51,004 bases of DNA from Bacteroidales bacterium (GTDB taxonomy: Bacteria > Bacteroidota > Bacteroidia > Bacteroidales > JAQUTK01): the NCBI GenBank assembly GCA_028709785.1, contig JAQUTK010000028.1, positions 1 to 51,004 on the forward strand, written 5' to 3'. Both the position numbers and the translations under genes were made by a program. The notes beneath the pieces are model-generated. The model did not search any database. It worked only from the letters and a program-made list of their open reading frames with translations, and was not told where the DNA came from. Positions 1 to 8,514 of this stretch are shown here, piece by piece. Within the stretch, counting starts at the first letter, position 1, and each line of letters starts with the position of its first letter.

Positions 1-73
1 CTCTAAAATCAACTAATCTCAATAAATCGATTCCTGAGAATTGAACAGATGAATTTATTTTGAAAAAAATCAT
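1..73 (-). CDS. Partial open frame leaving the window, possible transposase N-terminus
   Basis: An ATG at 73-71 opens a 24-codon frame that runs off the left edge without a stop (MIFFKINSSVQF..., then an LLRLVDF-like stretch). It starts 54 bases inside the repeat tip, a usual distance for a transposase gene behind an IS terminal repeat. The identical frame is at 50932-51004 in the right copy. Too little is present for a family assignment, so transposase is an inference from position and repeat structure. Confidence 0.35.
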   Translation of the reverse strand, partial: MIFFKINSSVQFSGIDLLRLVDFR

Positions 74-127
74 TTTTCTAGTTTATACAAAAGAGGCTGA
101 CTCAATGTTGATTTTGAGACAGCCTCT
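1..127 (-). repeat. Left terminal inverted repeat, probable insertion-sequence end
   Basis: These 127 bases are the exact reverse complement of the last 127 bases of the window (50878-51004). Identity stops abruptly at base 128, inside the run of T that follows the dyad. The copy reads from its tip at 127 outward to base 1 and contains a terminator-like dyad and a short open frame leaving the window. A repeat that begins at a sharp tip and continues past the edge is what an insertion-sequence end looks like in a contig. The tip, reading AGAGGCTGTCTCAAAATC, is inferred to be the IS terminal inverted repeat. I cannot name the IS family from this much sequence. Confidence 0.8.
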
Positions 128-130
128 TTT
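89..130 (-). terminator. Dyad downstream of pnp, inside the repeat
   Basis: Bases 89-105 pair with 114-130 around an 8-base loop, with one A-A mismatch (100/119). Read on the minus strand, the stem ends in a TTTT tract and lies about 27 bases past the pnp stop, so it can serve as the pnp terminator. Because the dyad is in the shared repeat, it probably belongs to the mobile element rather than to pnp. Confidence 0.6.
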
Positions 131-156
131 ATCTGTGTTTGTTTAAAGCAAACAGT

Positions 157-2295
157 TTATGCTTTTTTCTCTTCTTTCGGAGGACGTGGAAGCATTGCTT
201 TCCGCGACAGCTTAAATTTTCCGGTTTTAGGATCAACCTCAAGCAATTTTACCTCGATTTCTTCTCCTTCTTTGATACCTGCCTGTTCAACAGTCTCCAG
301 TCTTTCCCATGCAATCTCTGAAATATGAAGCAATCCATCTTTACCGGGAAGGAATTCTACAAAAGCACCATAAGGCATGATTGAACGCACTTTTCCTTTG
401 TATATTTCTCCGACTTCAGGAATTGCAACTATGCCTTTTATCTTAGCTAAAGCAGCGTCAATACATCTCCTGTTTGTACCGGAAATTTCAATGCGACCAA
501 CGCCATCGATCTCTTCAATTGTAATTGTTGCTCCGGTTTCTTCCTGCATTCCCTGAATGATTTTACCACCCGGGCCGATTACCGCACCAATAAATTCTTT
601 AGGAATGGTCATCATCTCAATACGCGGAGCATGATCTTTTAAGTCAGCACGTGGTTCAGTAATAGTCTCTGCAATCTTACCAAGGATATGCATACGACCT
701 TCTTTCGCCTGGTTCAACGCTTTCTCTAAAATTTCAAAAGAAAGTCCGTCAACCTTTATGTCCATTTGAGTAGCAGTAATACCATCTTTTGTTCCGGTTA
801 CCTTGAAGTCCATATCACCAAGATGATCTTCATCGCCAAGAATATCAGAAAGAACTGCAAACTTTTCTTCTCCTGCATTCTTTATTAATCCCATTGCAAT
901 ACCAGAAACTGGTTTCTTTATTTGAACGCCGGCATCCATTAAGGCTAATGTTCCAGCGCAAACAGTTGCCATAGAAGAAGAACCGTTTGATTCAAGAATA
1001 TCAGAAACAATTCGGATAACATACGGGTAATTAGCTGGAATCACTTCTTTCAGAGCACGCCAAGCCAAGTGACCATGACCGATCTCACGTCTTCCTGTAC
1101 CTCTTTGTGCTTTTGCTTCACCGGTAGAGAATGGAGGGAAGTTGTAATGAAGTAAGAATCTCTCTGTTCCGGCATCCAGTACATTATCAATTTTCTTTTC
1201 ATCCATCTTAGTACCCAATGTGACAGAAGTCAGAGACTGAGTTTCACCACGAGTGAAGATTGCTGATCCGTGAGGACCTGGAAGATAACCTACTTCAGAC
1301 CATATCGGACGAATTTCTGTCGTCTTACGACCGTCCAGACGATTCCCTTCATCAAGTATACAACGGCGCATTGCATCTTTCTCAACGTCGTGATAGTAAC
1401 GATCGATTAAAGAACCTTTTTCGACTAGAACTTCTTCCGAAAGTTGTGCTTTAAATTCATCGCGGATTGCATTGAATGCATCTTCGCGTTCATGTTTGTT
1501 TTTATTTCCGGAAGCAGCGATTGCATACGCTTTATCATAGCAAGCTTCTTTCACTGCCTTGCGAAGATCTTCATCGTTTTCTTCGTGATTATATTCGCGT
1601 TTCTGAGTTTTGCCAACCAGCTCAGTCAGTTCCATCTGCGCTTTGCAATGAACCTTAATCGCTTCGTGGGCAACTTTCATTGCTTCCAGCAGTTCAGCCT
1701 CAGAAACTTCTTTCATTTCGCCTTCAACCATCATGATATTGTCATAGGTTGCAGCTACCATGATGTCCATATCGGCTTTTTCCAGTTGATCGTAAGTTGG
1801 GTTGATTACAAATTCTCCATTCACACGAGCGACTCTGACTTCTGAGATAGGTCCATTGAACGGAATATCCGAAACAGAAAGAGCAGCAGAGGCAGCCAAA
1901 CCGGCTAATGCATCAGGTATATCAATACCATCAGCAGAGAAAAGTATGATGTTTACATAGACCTCTGCATGGTAATTATCGGGAAACAGAGGGCGCAATG
2001 CACGGTCGACCAAGCGACAAGTAAGAATTTCATAGTCAGAAGCTCTGCCTTCTCTTTTGGTAAAACCTCCGGGAAAACGTCCGAAAGCAGAAAACTTTTC
2101 TTTGTACTCAACCTGTAAAGGCATAAAATCAGTACCGGGAATTGCATCTTTTGCGGCACAAACAGTTGCCAGTAACATGGTGTTGCCCATGCGGACCATT
2201 ACTGATCCATCTGCTTGTTTGGCCAATTTCCCGGTTTCAATGGTGATAGTCCTTCCGTCACCAAGTTCAATCGTCTTAATAATTGGATTAATCAT
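157..2295 (-). CDS. pnp: Polyribonucleotide nucleotidyltransferase (PNPase)
   Basis: Phosphorolytic 3'-5' exoribonuclease that degrades mRNA in the cytoplasm, releasing nucleoside diphosphates. The 712 residues show the full family order. The first RNase PH core has [13 protein letters not shown] near residues 74-86. An all-helical linker follows, then the second core with the phosphate-binding SNGSSSMA near 437-443 and the catalytic aspartates in [11 protein letters not shown] near 487-496. A KH domain has its GPGG loop near 574-577, and an S1 domain ([16 protein letters not shown]) lies near 628-700. The tail is short and basic-acidic (KEEKKA). Length matches the family (about 700). The gene is monocistronic, with a promoter box 35-42 bases before the ATG. 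The 5' leader is only about 30 bases, leaving no room for the long processed leader that autoregulates pnp in enterobacteria. Confidence 0.98.
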   Translation of the reverse strand: MINPIIKTIELGDGRTITIETGKLAKQADGSVMVRMGNTMLLATVCAAKDAIPGTDFMPLQVEYKEKFSAFGRFPGGFTKREGRASDYEILTCRLVDRALRPLFPDNYHAEVYVNIILFSADGIDIPDALAGLAASAALSVSDIPFNGPISEVRVARVNGEFVINPTYDQLEKADMDIMVAATYDNIMMVEGEMKEVSEAELLEAMKVAHEAIKVHCKAQMELTELVGKTQKREYNHEENDEDLRKAVKEACYDKAYAIAASGNKNKHEREDAFNAIRDEFKAQLSEEVLVEKGSLIDRYYHDVEKDAMRRCILDEGNRLDGRKTTEIRPIWSEVGYLPGPHGSAIFTRGETQSLTSVTLGTKMDEKKIDNVLDAGTERFLLHYNFPPFSTGEAKAQRGTGRREIGHGHLAWRALKEVIPANYPYVIRIVSDILESNGSSSMATVCAGTLALMDAGVQIKKPVSGIAMGLIKNAGEEKFAVLSDILGDEDHLGDMDFKVTGTKDGITATQMDIKVDGLSFEILEKALNQAKEGRMHILGKIAETITEPRADLKDHAPRIEMMTIPKEFIGAVIGPGGKIIQGMQEETGATITIEEIDGVGRIEISGTNRRCIDAALAKIKGIVAIPEVGEIYKGKVRSIMPYGAFVEFLPGKDGLLHISEIAWERLETVEQAGIKEGEEIEVKLLEVDPKTGKFKLSRKAMLPRPPKEEKKA

Positions 2296-2329
2296 AAAAT
2301 ACTTATTATTTCTTCTGTATAAATTCGTA

Positions 2330-2337
2330 CAAAGATA
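2330..2337 (-). promoter_or_regulatory. pnp -7 promoter box
   Basis: CAAAGATA on the plus strand reads TATCTTTG on the minus strand, a perfect TAnnTTTG Bacteroidetes -7 element 35 bases upstream of the pnp ATG. No clear TTTG -33 element was found. Confidence 0.6.
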
Positions 2338-2442
2338 GTTGAAACTTTTTTCTAATCAGAATGTTAGCTTGAATTTTTTCATTTCACAACTGTTTTTGTC
2401 CAATTAAATGGCCGTTTTTTCTTTGTCGAAAATTTTATAATG

Positions 2443-2450
2443 TATCTTTG
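2443..2450 (+). promoter_or_regulatory. Promoter of the DUF4369/thioredoxin-like lipoprotein gene
   Basis: TATCTTTG fits the -7 consensus; a TTTG at 2422-2425 lies 17 bases upstream as a possible -33 element. The box falls inside the longest open frame that ends at 3621, which shows that the upstream ATG at 2440 is not the start. Confidence 0.65.
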
Positions 2451-2469
2451 CATCTCAAAATTTACAGAG

Positions 2470-3621
2470 ATGAAAAGAACAGGATTCTTATATTGTGTGC
2501 TTCTTATATTCATCAGTTTTATCTCCTGCCAGAATAAAACAAAAGTGATTGTAAAAGGAGAACTATCTGATATGAAAGGTGATACATTGGTGTTGGAACG
2601 ATCTGAAATCGGAGGTGATAAACCTGTTGATACTGTCGTTGTCGATAAAGACGGTTCGTTCAGCTTTAAAATTCAGAAACAAGAGTACCCCGAATTTTAT
2701 ACTCTTAAGAGCAAAAATTCATCTTTTACCTTGATTCTTGATTCTGTCGGAACAATTTATATCGAAGGCTCTCTAAAAACTTCTCCGGATTCAGTCAAAA
2801 TCAAGGGCTCAGAAGAAAGTGTTCGCTTGCAATCTTTTATTCAACGCCAAAGAGAGACAGAGAAAAAGATAGCTCTGCTCCTTGCGGACTACAGCTCCGG
2901 ATTAGTGAATGACTCTCTTTATAGTGTTCGGTTGCGTATGTTGGTTGATGAGCATAAAAAGGAAGTGATACCTGAGATCATAAAGCATCCCCAATCTCTG
3001 GCTTCTTATTTCGTTCTTTTTCAGAGAGTAGGTAACTATTCTCTCTTTATCCCCTACAGCAAGGAGGACAATAGATACTATTCCGCTGTTGCGACTTACT
3101 TTGACCAATTTTATCCAAAATCTCCTCGAACAAAATACCTTCATGATATTACCGTCCAAGGAATCACGATGCGAAAGAAAAATGAGATTGCCCGATCGCT
3201 TTCCGATCAGAACAATGTGATTGGAGGCTTCGAAATTGAACTTCCTGATCTTTCCGGCAAAATGGTTCGCTTGTCGTCTTTGAAAGGAAAAGTTGTTCTA
3301 TTAGACTTTACTGCTTATCAGGCAAATCTTTCTCCGGTTCACAATATGGCATTGGCTGAGTTATACAAAAAATACAAAGAGAAAGGTTTTGAAATCTATC
3401 AGGTCTCACTGGATCAGGACGAGCACTTCTGGAAAGTGACTGCCGACAACCTCCCCTGGATTTGCGTGTTTGAAAAGATGAGCAACCGGTCTTCCTATGT
3501 ACAAAAGTACAATGTGAAAGAATTGCCGTTTTATTTCCTGATTAATCGCGAAGGAGATCTTGTTGAGAGCAAAGTTCAGATAAAAGATATAGAAGTCAGT
3601 ATTTCCAGATTATTGAACTAA
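2470..3621 (+). CDS. DUF4369 lipoprotein with a thioredoxin-like domain lacking CXXC
   Basis: The start at 2470 is chosen because the -7 promoter box lies between it and the upstream ATG at 2440. It gives a 383-residue lipoprotein precursor with a lipobox (SFISC, Cys20). Residues about 25-120 match the DUF4369 beta-rich domain common in Bacteroidetes thiol-disulfide proteins. A helical middle is followed by a TlpA/AhpC-like thioredoxin fold from about 245 to 383. At the position of the usual WCxxC site the sequence reads DFTAYQANLSPVHN (about 279-292), with no cysteine, while the cis-proline segment (KELPFYF) is kept. It therefore probably does not catalyse disulfide exchange; a binding or structural role in the periplasm is inferred. 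It stands alone with its own promoter and is divergent from pnp. Confidence 0.85.
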   Translation: MKRTGFLYCVLLIFISFISCQNKTKVIVKGELSDMKGDTLVLERSEIGGDKPVDTVVVDKDGSFSFKIQKQEYPEFYTLKSKNSSFTLILDSVGTIYIEGSLKTSPDSVKIKGSEESVRLQSFIQRQRETEKKIALLLADYSSGLVNDSLYSVRLRMLVDEHKKEVIPEIIKHPQSLASYFVLFQRVGNYSLFIPYSKEDNRYYSAVATYFDQFYPKSPRTKYLHDITVQGITMRKKNEIARSLSDQNNVIGGFEIELPDLSGKMVRLSSLKGKVVLLDFTAYQANLSPVHNMALAELYKKYKEKGFEIYQVSLDQDEHFWKVTADNLPWICVFEKMSNRSSYVQKYNVKELPFYFLINREGDLVESKVQIKDIEVSISRLLN

Positions 3622-3665
3622 GTGGCTCATTTATCAGACAATGTGTTATAAAGCATGTATAAATA

Positions 3666-3697
3666 TTTGTTCCTTCAGAATTTAAGATCTATATTTG
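3666..3697 (+). promoter_or_regulatory. greA promoter
   Basis: A -33 TTTG (3666-3669) and a -7 TATATTTG (3690-3697) are separated by 20 bases, close to the Bacteroidetes optimum. Transcription should begin near 3704, giving a leader of about 95 bases before greA that contains a strong hairpin. Confidence 0.65.
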
Positions 3698-3712
3698 CAA
3701 AGTTGTTATTGG

Positions 3713-3771
3713 TACAAAACAGAAAGAGTTCTTGCGATACGCCGGAATTCTTTCTGTTTTGTATATTTTTT
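3713..3771 (+). terminator. Terminator-like hairpin in the greA leader
   Basis: Bases 3713-3731 pair with 3745-3763 (19 base pairs, one mismatch) around a 13-base loop, followed at once by TATTTTTT. This is a complete intrinsic-terminator signature. It lies after the greA promoter and before its ATG, so it is either a leader attenuator or the terminator of the upstream lipoprotein gene, which ends 91 bases earlier. Confidence 0.65.
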
Positions 3772-3798
3772 CACTAAAATAAAAGGAGGGATTTAGTT

Positions 3799-4269
3799 AT
3801 GGCAGCAAGCTATATGACTGATGAAGGTTACAAGAAGCTGGTTGATGAAATTCAGTATTTAGAAAGTGTGAAGCGTCCGGAGATTATTCAGCAAATAGCT
3901 GAAGCCCGTGATAAAGGAGACTTATCTGAGAATGCGGAATATGATGCAGCTAAAGAAGCTCAGGGTATACTCGAATCCAGGATTGCTCGTCTTAAGGCAT
4001 TGTTCTCCAGTGCCCGTATTATTGATCAAAGTAAAGTCACCACGGATGAGGTTCAGATAATGAGTAAGATTACAATCAAGAACGTTCTTAATGGACAGAC
4101 AATGGTTTATACTATTGTTCCTGAAAGTGAAGCGAATGTTCGTGAGGGTAAGCTCTCTGTTTCCACACCCATTGCGCAGGGATTGTTGGGAAAAAAGCTG
4201 GGAGAAACTGCGAAGGTTAAGGTGCCTTCCGGCATCATGGAGTTTCAGGTTGTTGATATTTCTATTTAA
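3799..4269 (+). CDS. greA: Transcription elongation factor GreA
   Basis: Cytoplasmic factor that enters the RNA polymerase secondary channel and stimulates cleavage of backtracked transcripts. The 156 residues match the family length. Residues 1-75 form the antiparallel coiled coil with the acidic tip GDLSENAEYDAAKE; Asp41 and Glu44 correspond to the catalytic acidic pair. Residues 80-156 are the FKBP-like domain. An AGGAGGG Shine-Dalgarno sequence at 3784-3790 sits 8 bases before the ATG; this is notable because Bacteroidetes genes mostly lack such sites. The gene has its own promoter and a leader hairpin, and is followed after 11 bases by a HIT-family gene, probably in one operon. Confidence 0.97.
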   Translation: MAASYMTDEGYKKLVDEIQYLESVKRPEIIQQIAEARDKGDLSENAEYDAAKEAQGILESRIARLKALFSSARIIDQSKVTTDEVQIMSKITIKNVLNGQTMVYTIVPESEANVREGKLSVSTPIAQGLLGKKLGETAKVKVPSGIMEFQVVDISI

Positions 4270-4280
4270 TAAGAGGCAGT

Positions 4281-4673
4281 ATGGCAACCATATTCAGCAG
4301 AATTATCCAAGGTGAGATTCCTTGTTATAAGATTGCAGAGGATGAGCATTTCTTTGCGTTTTTAGACATCAGTCCGTTGAAAATCGGACATACTTTGGTA
4401 GTGCCAAAGAAAGAGGTGGATTACATTTTCGATCTTGAGCCACAAGAGCTTGGAGAGATGCACATTTTTGCAGGGAAAGTGGCAAAAGCGATCAAAAAAG
4501 CAATAGCCTGTAATCGTGTAGGAGTGGCTGTTCTTGGGTTGCAGGTTCCGCATGCCCATATTCATTTGATCCCACTGGACAATGAAAATGACATGCTATT
4601 TACCAACAAGAAGCTTCAGCTGACAGAAGACCAGTTTAAGACTATTGCCGAGAAGATCAGCGCGGCGCTATAA
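4281..4673 (+). CDS. HIT-family (histidine triad) nucleotide-binding protein
   Basis: A small cytoplasmic hydrolase of the HINT/Fhit superfamily, which acts on nucleoside phosphoramidates or related nucleotide conjugates. The 130 residues include the N-terminal FSRIIQGEIPCYKIAEDE signature and the catalytic triad motif HAHIHLIP at 91-98. The physiological substrate cannot be read from sequence. It starts 11 bases after greA and is followed by a strong terminator, so greA and this gene make a two-gene operon. Confidence 0.93.
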   Translation: MATIFSRIIQGEIPCYKIAEDEHFFAFLDISPLKIGHTLVVPKKEVDYIFDLEPQELGEMHIFAGKVAKAIKKAIACNRVGVAVLGLQVPHAHIHLIPLDNENDMLFTNKKLQLTEDQFKTIAEKISAAL

Positions 4674-4692
4674 TACTTACATATAATAGAAG

Positions 4693-4744
4693 TATACAAA
4701 AAGGGAGTGGTTCAGAATTTTCTGAGCCACTCCCTTTTTGTATA
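4693..4744 (+). terminator. Terminator of the greA-HIT operon
   Basis: A perfect 23-base-pair stem (4693-4715 with 4722-4744) with a 6-base loop and a TTTTT run inside the right arm. The A run in the left arm could let it work for minus-strand transcripts as well. Confidence 0.85.
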
Positions 4745-4887
4745 TAACAGATTAATAGCGGGTGTCCTACATATCCACCGTTACTTGCCTGATAATTTTT
4801 GCCATCTGACAGGAAAAAATGTGTTCTTGATCAGGTAGCAAAGTTTATCATTCCCCGATGTAGCTGTTTTAGTTCTTTATTTTTTCT

Positions 4888-5313
4888 TCAAAGAGGCAAG
4901 TCGATATCTTTGCGGTAGGCTGTTCCTTCCAGTGTGAAAATCAACTCGCCCTTCTCATTCTTTATGTCAATATGGTATGTCGCAATCCTTTTATGAAGAC
5001 TTATTTCTGAAGCTTTTGCGTAGATTGTTTCGCCACAGGCTGTCGCTTTGATAAAAGAAGCCGAAGAGGTAAGCATGACTGCGACTTTCCCTCTTGAATT
5101 AGCGGCTGCAGCAAAAGCCAGGTCAGCCAAGGTAAACAGGACTCCTCCTTGCGTAATATCCACCCCGTTCAGGTGTTGCTCCTTAATAGTCAGTTTGGCC
5201 GTTGCTGTACCATTTGCTGCTTCCAGAAGTTCTGCCCCGATAAAATTGGCAAAACGGTCATTGCTCATAAACTCTTTGATACCCATTCGCTGCTGTTTTA
5301 GTTCAGGTTCCAT
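4888..5313 (-). CDS. PaaI-type hotdog-fold acyl-CoA thioesterase
   Basis: A 141-residue single hotdog domain. The motif [20 protein letters not shown] (about 49-68) matches the PaaI/YdiI-like thioesterase signature (HGG replaced by QGG, then the catalytic acidic residue in LAD). Such enzymes hydrolyse acyl-CoA thioesters; the substrate is not determinable here. The first ATG lies 16 bases inside the cysS 3' end; an alternative Met at residue 10 (5286) would avoid the overlap. Either way it is translationally close to cysS and probably co-transcribed with it. Confidence 0.88.
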   Translation of the reverse strand: MEPELKQQRMGIKEFMSNDRFANFIGAELLEAANGTATAKLTIKEQHLNGVDITQGGVLFTLADLAFAAAANSRGKVAVMLTSSASFIKATACGETIYAKASEISLHKRIATYHIDIKNEKGELIFTLEGTAYRKDIDLPL

Positions 5314-6767
5314 TCAAAGCCCTCTTTCTTGTCTTTGATATCAAAGCCGAGAGCAGTCAGCTGGTTGCGTATCTTATCAGAAGTCTCCCAGTCTTTTCTT
5401 GCTTTTGCTTCCATGCGGATGTTGAGCAGTAAGTCAACAGCTCCTTTGTAAGCTTGCAAAGAAGAGGAGTCTTCTCTTTGGGTGAGCAGGCCGAGAATGT
5501 CTTCGATAAATAACTTGAAGGTGCTTTGCAGTTCGCTTAAGTCCTCTTTTGAGATGGTTGCTTTTCCGTCTGAGATGATATTGACACTCTTCAGCGCATC
5601 AAACAGATGAGAGATGACAATCGGACTATTCAAGTCGTCGCACATCGCTTCTTCGCAACGTTGACGCAATCCTTTGGTGTCTACCGTCGACTGTGCTGCC
5701 GGTTGGATATTCTTCAACCGTTCATAGCCCTCAAGCAGACGAAGAAGTCCTTTTTCTGAAGCTTGCAGAGCCTCAGAACTAAAGTCCACGGTGCTCCGGT
5801 AATGTGCCTGAAGAATAAAGAAGCGAACGGTCATGGGTGCAAATGGTTGTGTCAGTAACGGATGATTACCGGTAAAGAACTCATCAAGTGTGATGAAGTT
5901 ACCGAGTGATTTCCCCATCTTTTGCCCGTTGATCGTAATCATGTTATTGTGCATCCAGTAATGGACAGTCTCTTTTCCCAGCGCTGCTGTAGACTGAGCT
6001 ATCTCGCACTCGTGATGCGGGAAGACAAGATCCATGCCGCCACCATGAATGTCAAACTCTTCACCCAGATACTTCGTGCCCATGGCTGAGCATTCCATGT
6101 GCCATCCGGGAAAACCTTCACTCCAGGGAGACGGCCAATGCATGATATGTTCAGGGGCAGCTTTCTTCCACAGAGCAAAGTCAACGGAACGACGTTTCTC
6201 AGACTGACCGTCCAGTTCGCGTGTGGATTCCAGTATATCATCAATATTTCTTCCGGAGAGTTTGCCATAGTGGTACTTCTTGTTGTACTTCTCAACATCG
6301 AAGTATACAGAGCCTTCACTTTCATACGCATAGCCTGCATCCATAATCTGCTGAACAAATGCGATTTGCTCAATGATGTGTCCGGAAGCATGAGGCTCAA
6401 TACTTGGTGGAAGCACATTCAGCGCCTCCATATTTTTGTGGTATCTGTTCAAGTAATACTGAACAATCTCCATCGGTTCTTTCTGTTCAATTCTTGCCTT
6501 CTTTGCAATCTTATCTTCTCCTTCATCCGCATCATGTTCGAGATGTCCCACATCAGTGATGTTGCGCACGTAGCGTACTTTATATCCCAGGTGAGAAAGA
6601 TAACGATAAACCAGGTCGAAAGTAATAGCCGGGCGGGCATGTCCTAAATGAGCATCACCATAGACTGTTGGTCCGCAAACATACATACCCACATAGGGAG
6701 AGTTGATCGGTTTGAAAACTTCTTTCTTCCGGGTCAGCGTATTGTAAATAATGAGTGTATCATCCAT
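5298..6767 (-). CDS. cysS: Cysteinyl-tRNA synthetase
   Basis: Class I aminoacyl-tRNA synthetase that charges tRNA-Cys in the cytoplasm. In 489 residues the HIGH-like motif is HLGH (40-43) and the KMSKS-like motif is KMGKS (283-287). Predicted zinc ligands are Cys31, Cys226, His251 and Glu255, the same set as in the E. coli enzyme. The C-terminal DALR-type helical domain is present. The 3' end overlaps the thioesterase gene by 16 bases. A -7 box lies 25 bases before the ATG, so the leader is very short. Confidence 0.98.
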   Translation of the reverse strand: MDDTLIIYNTLTRKKEVFKPINSPYVGMYVCGPTVYGDAHLGHARPAITFDLVYRYLSHLGYKVRYVRNITDVGHLEHDADEGEDKIAKKARIEQKEPMEIVQYYLNRYHKNMEALNVLPPSIEPHASGHIIEQIAFVQQIMDAGYAYESEGSVYFDVEKYNKKYHYGKLSGRNIDDILESTRELDGQSEKRRSVDFALWKKAAPEHIMHWPSPWSEGFPGWHMECSAMGTKYLGEEFDIHGGGMDLVFPHHECEIAQSTAALGKETVHYWMHNNMITINGQKMGKSLGNFITLDEFFTGNHPLLTQPFAPMTVRFFILQAHYRSTVDFSSEALQASEKGLLRLLEGYERLKNIQPAAQSTVDTKGLRQRCEEAMCDDLNSPIVISHLFDALKSVNIISDGKATISKEDLSELQSTFKLFIEDILGLLTQREDSSSLQAYKGAVDLLLNIRMEAKARKDWETSDKIRNQLTALGFDIKDKKEGFEWNLN

Positions 6768-6791
6768 TGTTTCAGCATTTATTTAGAAGCG

Positions 6792-6799
6792 CAAAAATA
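6792..6799 (-). promoter_or_regulatory. cysS -7 promoter box
   Basis: CAAAAATA on the plus strand reads TATTTTTG on the minus strand, 25 bases upstream of the cysS ATG. Confidence 0.55.
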
Positions 6800-6842
6800 C
6801 GTCTTTTTCTTTAATAGAGAGGTAAGATTTTTCTTTTTCGAA

Positions 6843-7337
6843 TCACAGGAGCGTTTTTTTGTCCAATGCTTTTTGCCAGAGAAGCTTCTTCTCAGCATAA
6901 TTTTTCATCGCATTGGCAGGACTGGAGGATGGCAAGACATGATATTCCATTGCTTTTGGAACACCATACGCTTGCACAAAAAACCGATAACTACTCTGCC
7001 CGTTAAAGAGAAGTCTGTTGATGGATGGATATTGCAAAAAAAGAGAGGGAAAGTCATTGGGTATCTCTTTCCGGATGTTTGAGTCAAGGCTCCCGTCCCT
7101 CTCACATGCAGCTAAACTATCCCAAAGTCCGATATGATGCCTTAATAGCACTTGAAGTCTTTCAGAATAAGTCCTCTCCGTCTGAGGCTCCCCGAGGATG
7201 TCAAACACAAGCGTCCAGAAAACATTACGCTTATTGGCATAATATTCCTGCGCGTTTAAGGAAGCAACTCCGGGCATTGTTCCGATGATCAAAGTGGTAG
7301 TTTCGTGATTGACGACCGGTTCAAAACTATTCAGCAT
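6843..7337 (-). CDS. DNA-deoxyinosine (hypoxanthine) glycosylase, UDG family 6-like
   Basis: A 164-residue uracil-DNA-glycosylase-superfamily protein. The N-terminal motif IIGTMPGVASLNAQEYYAN (18-36) followed by KRNVFW, and the C-terminal LPSSSPAN, match the hypoxanthine-DNA glycosylase (family 6) signatures. It is expected to remove hypoxanthine formed by adenine deamination and so start base-excision repair. It begins 5 bases after cydB and probably rides on the cytochrome bd operon; it ends shortly before the cysS promoter. Confidence 0.85.
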   Translation of the reverse strand: MLNSFEPVVNHETTTLIIGTMPGVASLNAQEYYANKRNVFWTLVFDILGEPQTERTYSERLQVLLRHHIGLWDSLAACERDGSLDSNIRKEIPNDFPSLFLQYPSINRLLFNGQSSYRFFVQAYGVPKAMEYHVLPSSSPANAMKNYAEKKLLWQKALDKKTLL

Positions 7338-7342
7338 AATGA

Positions 7343-8491
7343 TTAATAATGTCCTTCGTTTTTCAGTTCGTCAGCATTCATCTTTGTCGTATCAATCGCT
7401 CTCCAGGCATAGAATATATAACCAAGCACAAAAGGAATAATTAAAGTTACATAAGCCATTACTTTTAACGTGAACAAACTTGACGAACTGTTGAAAATAG
7501 TCAGCGAACTCTGTATATCAACGAGTGAAGGGTAATAGGCGGTATTGTTGTATCCTGCTAAAAGAAAGAGCGCGAGTACGGTTACTATTGTGCCAAAGCC
7601 TGTCCACCAGATTCCACGGATATAGGAAGAGGAGATAAGTGTTCGTATTATTCCAGTCAGTACGCACAATACCCCGATCACAAAAGTAAGAGCGACTGCC
7701 GGCAAAGCCATCAGATTGTGAAGATATTTGTATGCTTCGGGATAGATAACTCCATCTTTTGGATTCACAGCAAGTCCGGTCGCAAAAAGCAGGTGAACGA
7801 CAAAAGCCAGAAAGAAGAAAAGGAACAGGAGGGTGTAAGGCAAAAGTGATTTACGGCATCTGTCAATAATCGATTGTTCGGAGACGGAATTGAGGAAATA
7901 GAGTGTTCCAAGAATTCGGGCAAGAAAGAAGACGGCCAGACCAAGAGCTACATTCCATGGATTAGCAACAGCCTCCAGTCCGTGCCAGGGAGAGGTCCAA
8001 TACGAGATGACCGGCATGGATGTCGACAGGATCGCTCCTTTGTCAACCACAAACGAAGCACCATTGAAAAATGTACCAACAGCAGTGCCGAGAAGAATAG
8101 GTGCGGCAAAACCGTTAAAAACCAAAAAGTAACGATAGACTTTGTTTCCTAATACATTTCCTTTGTGAGATTGAAATTCATAGGAAACGGCTTGCAGAAT
8201 AAAACTGAGGAGAATCAACATCCAGACCCAGTATGCACCTCCAAAACTTGTTGAGTAAAAGAGAGGAAAGGAGGCGAAGAAGGCTCCTCCAAAAGTGACA
8301 AGTGTGGTAAATGTGAATTCCCATTTACGTCCGGTAAGATTGAGTAGCATCCGCTGCTCCTGTTCATTCTTTCCGAGCGAAAAGAGGAGTGATTGCCCTC
8401 CCTGAACGAAAAGAAGAAAGACTAACAGTCCACCTAGCAGAGAGATGATAAACCACCAGTATTGCTGTAAGAAAATAAGCGTTGTGTTCAT
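7343..8491 (-). CDS. cydB: Cytochrome bd ubiquinol/menaquinol oxidase subunit II
   Basis: Integral inner-membrane subunit of cytochrome bd oxidase, which reduces O2 with electrons from quinol and generates proton-motive force at low oxygen. The 382 residues contain about nine membrane segments, beginning with the aromatic helix YWWFIISLLGGLLVFLLF, and match the length of E. coli CydB (379). It follows cydA by 23 bases in the order DUF4492-cydA-cydB. Confidence 0.96.
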   Translation of the reverse strand: MNTTLIFLQQYWWFIISLLGGLLVFLLFVQGGQSLLFSLGKNEQEQRMLLNLTGRKWEFTFTTLVTFGGAFFASFPLFYSTSFGGAYWVWMLILLSFILQAVSYEFQSHKGNVLGNKVYRYFLVFNGFAAPILLGTAVGTFFNGASFVVDKGAILSTSMPVISYWTSPWHGLEAVANPWNVALGLAVFFLARILGTLYFLNSVSEQSIIDRCRKSLLPYTLLFLFFFLAFVVHLLFATGLAVNPKDGVIYPEAYKYLHNLMALPAVALTFVIGVLCVLTGIIRTLISSSYIRGIWWTGFGTIVTVLALFLLAGYNNTAYYPSLVDIQSSLTIFNSSSSLFTLKVMAYVTLIIPFVLGYIFYAWRAIDTTKMNADELKNEGHY

Positions 8492-8514
8492 AATAGATGG
8501 GTTGATTTAAAAGT

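Noticed and set aside
1444..1845. A 133-codon plus-strand frame inside pnp
   Set aside because: It is the antisense shadow of the strongly supported pnp coding frame and has no family features.
6099..6647. A 182-codon plus-strand frame opposite cysS
   Set aside because: It is fully antisense to cysS, Cys- and Ile-rich without domain signatures; a shadow.
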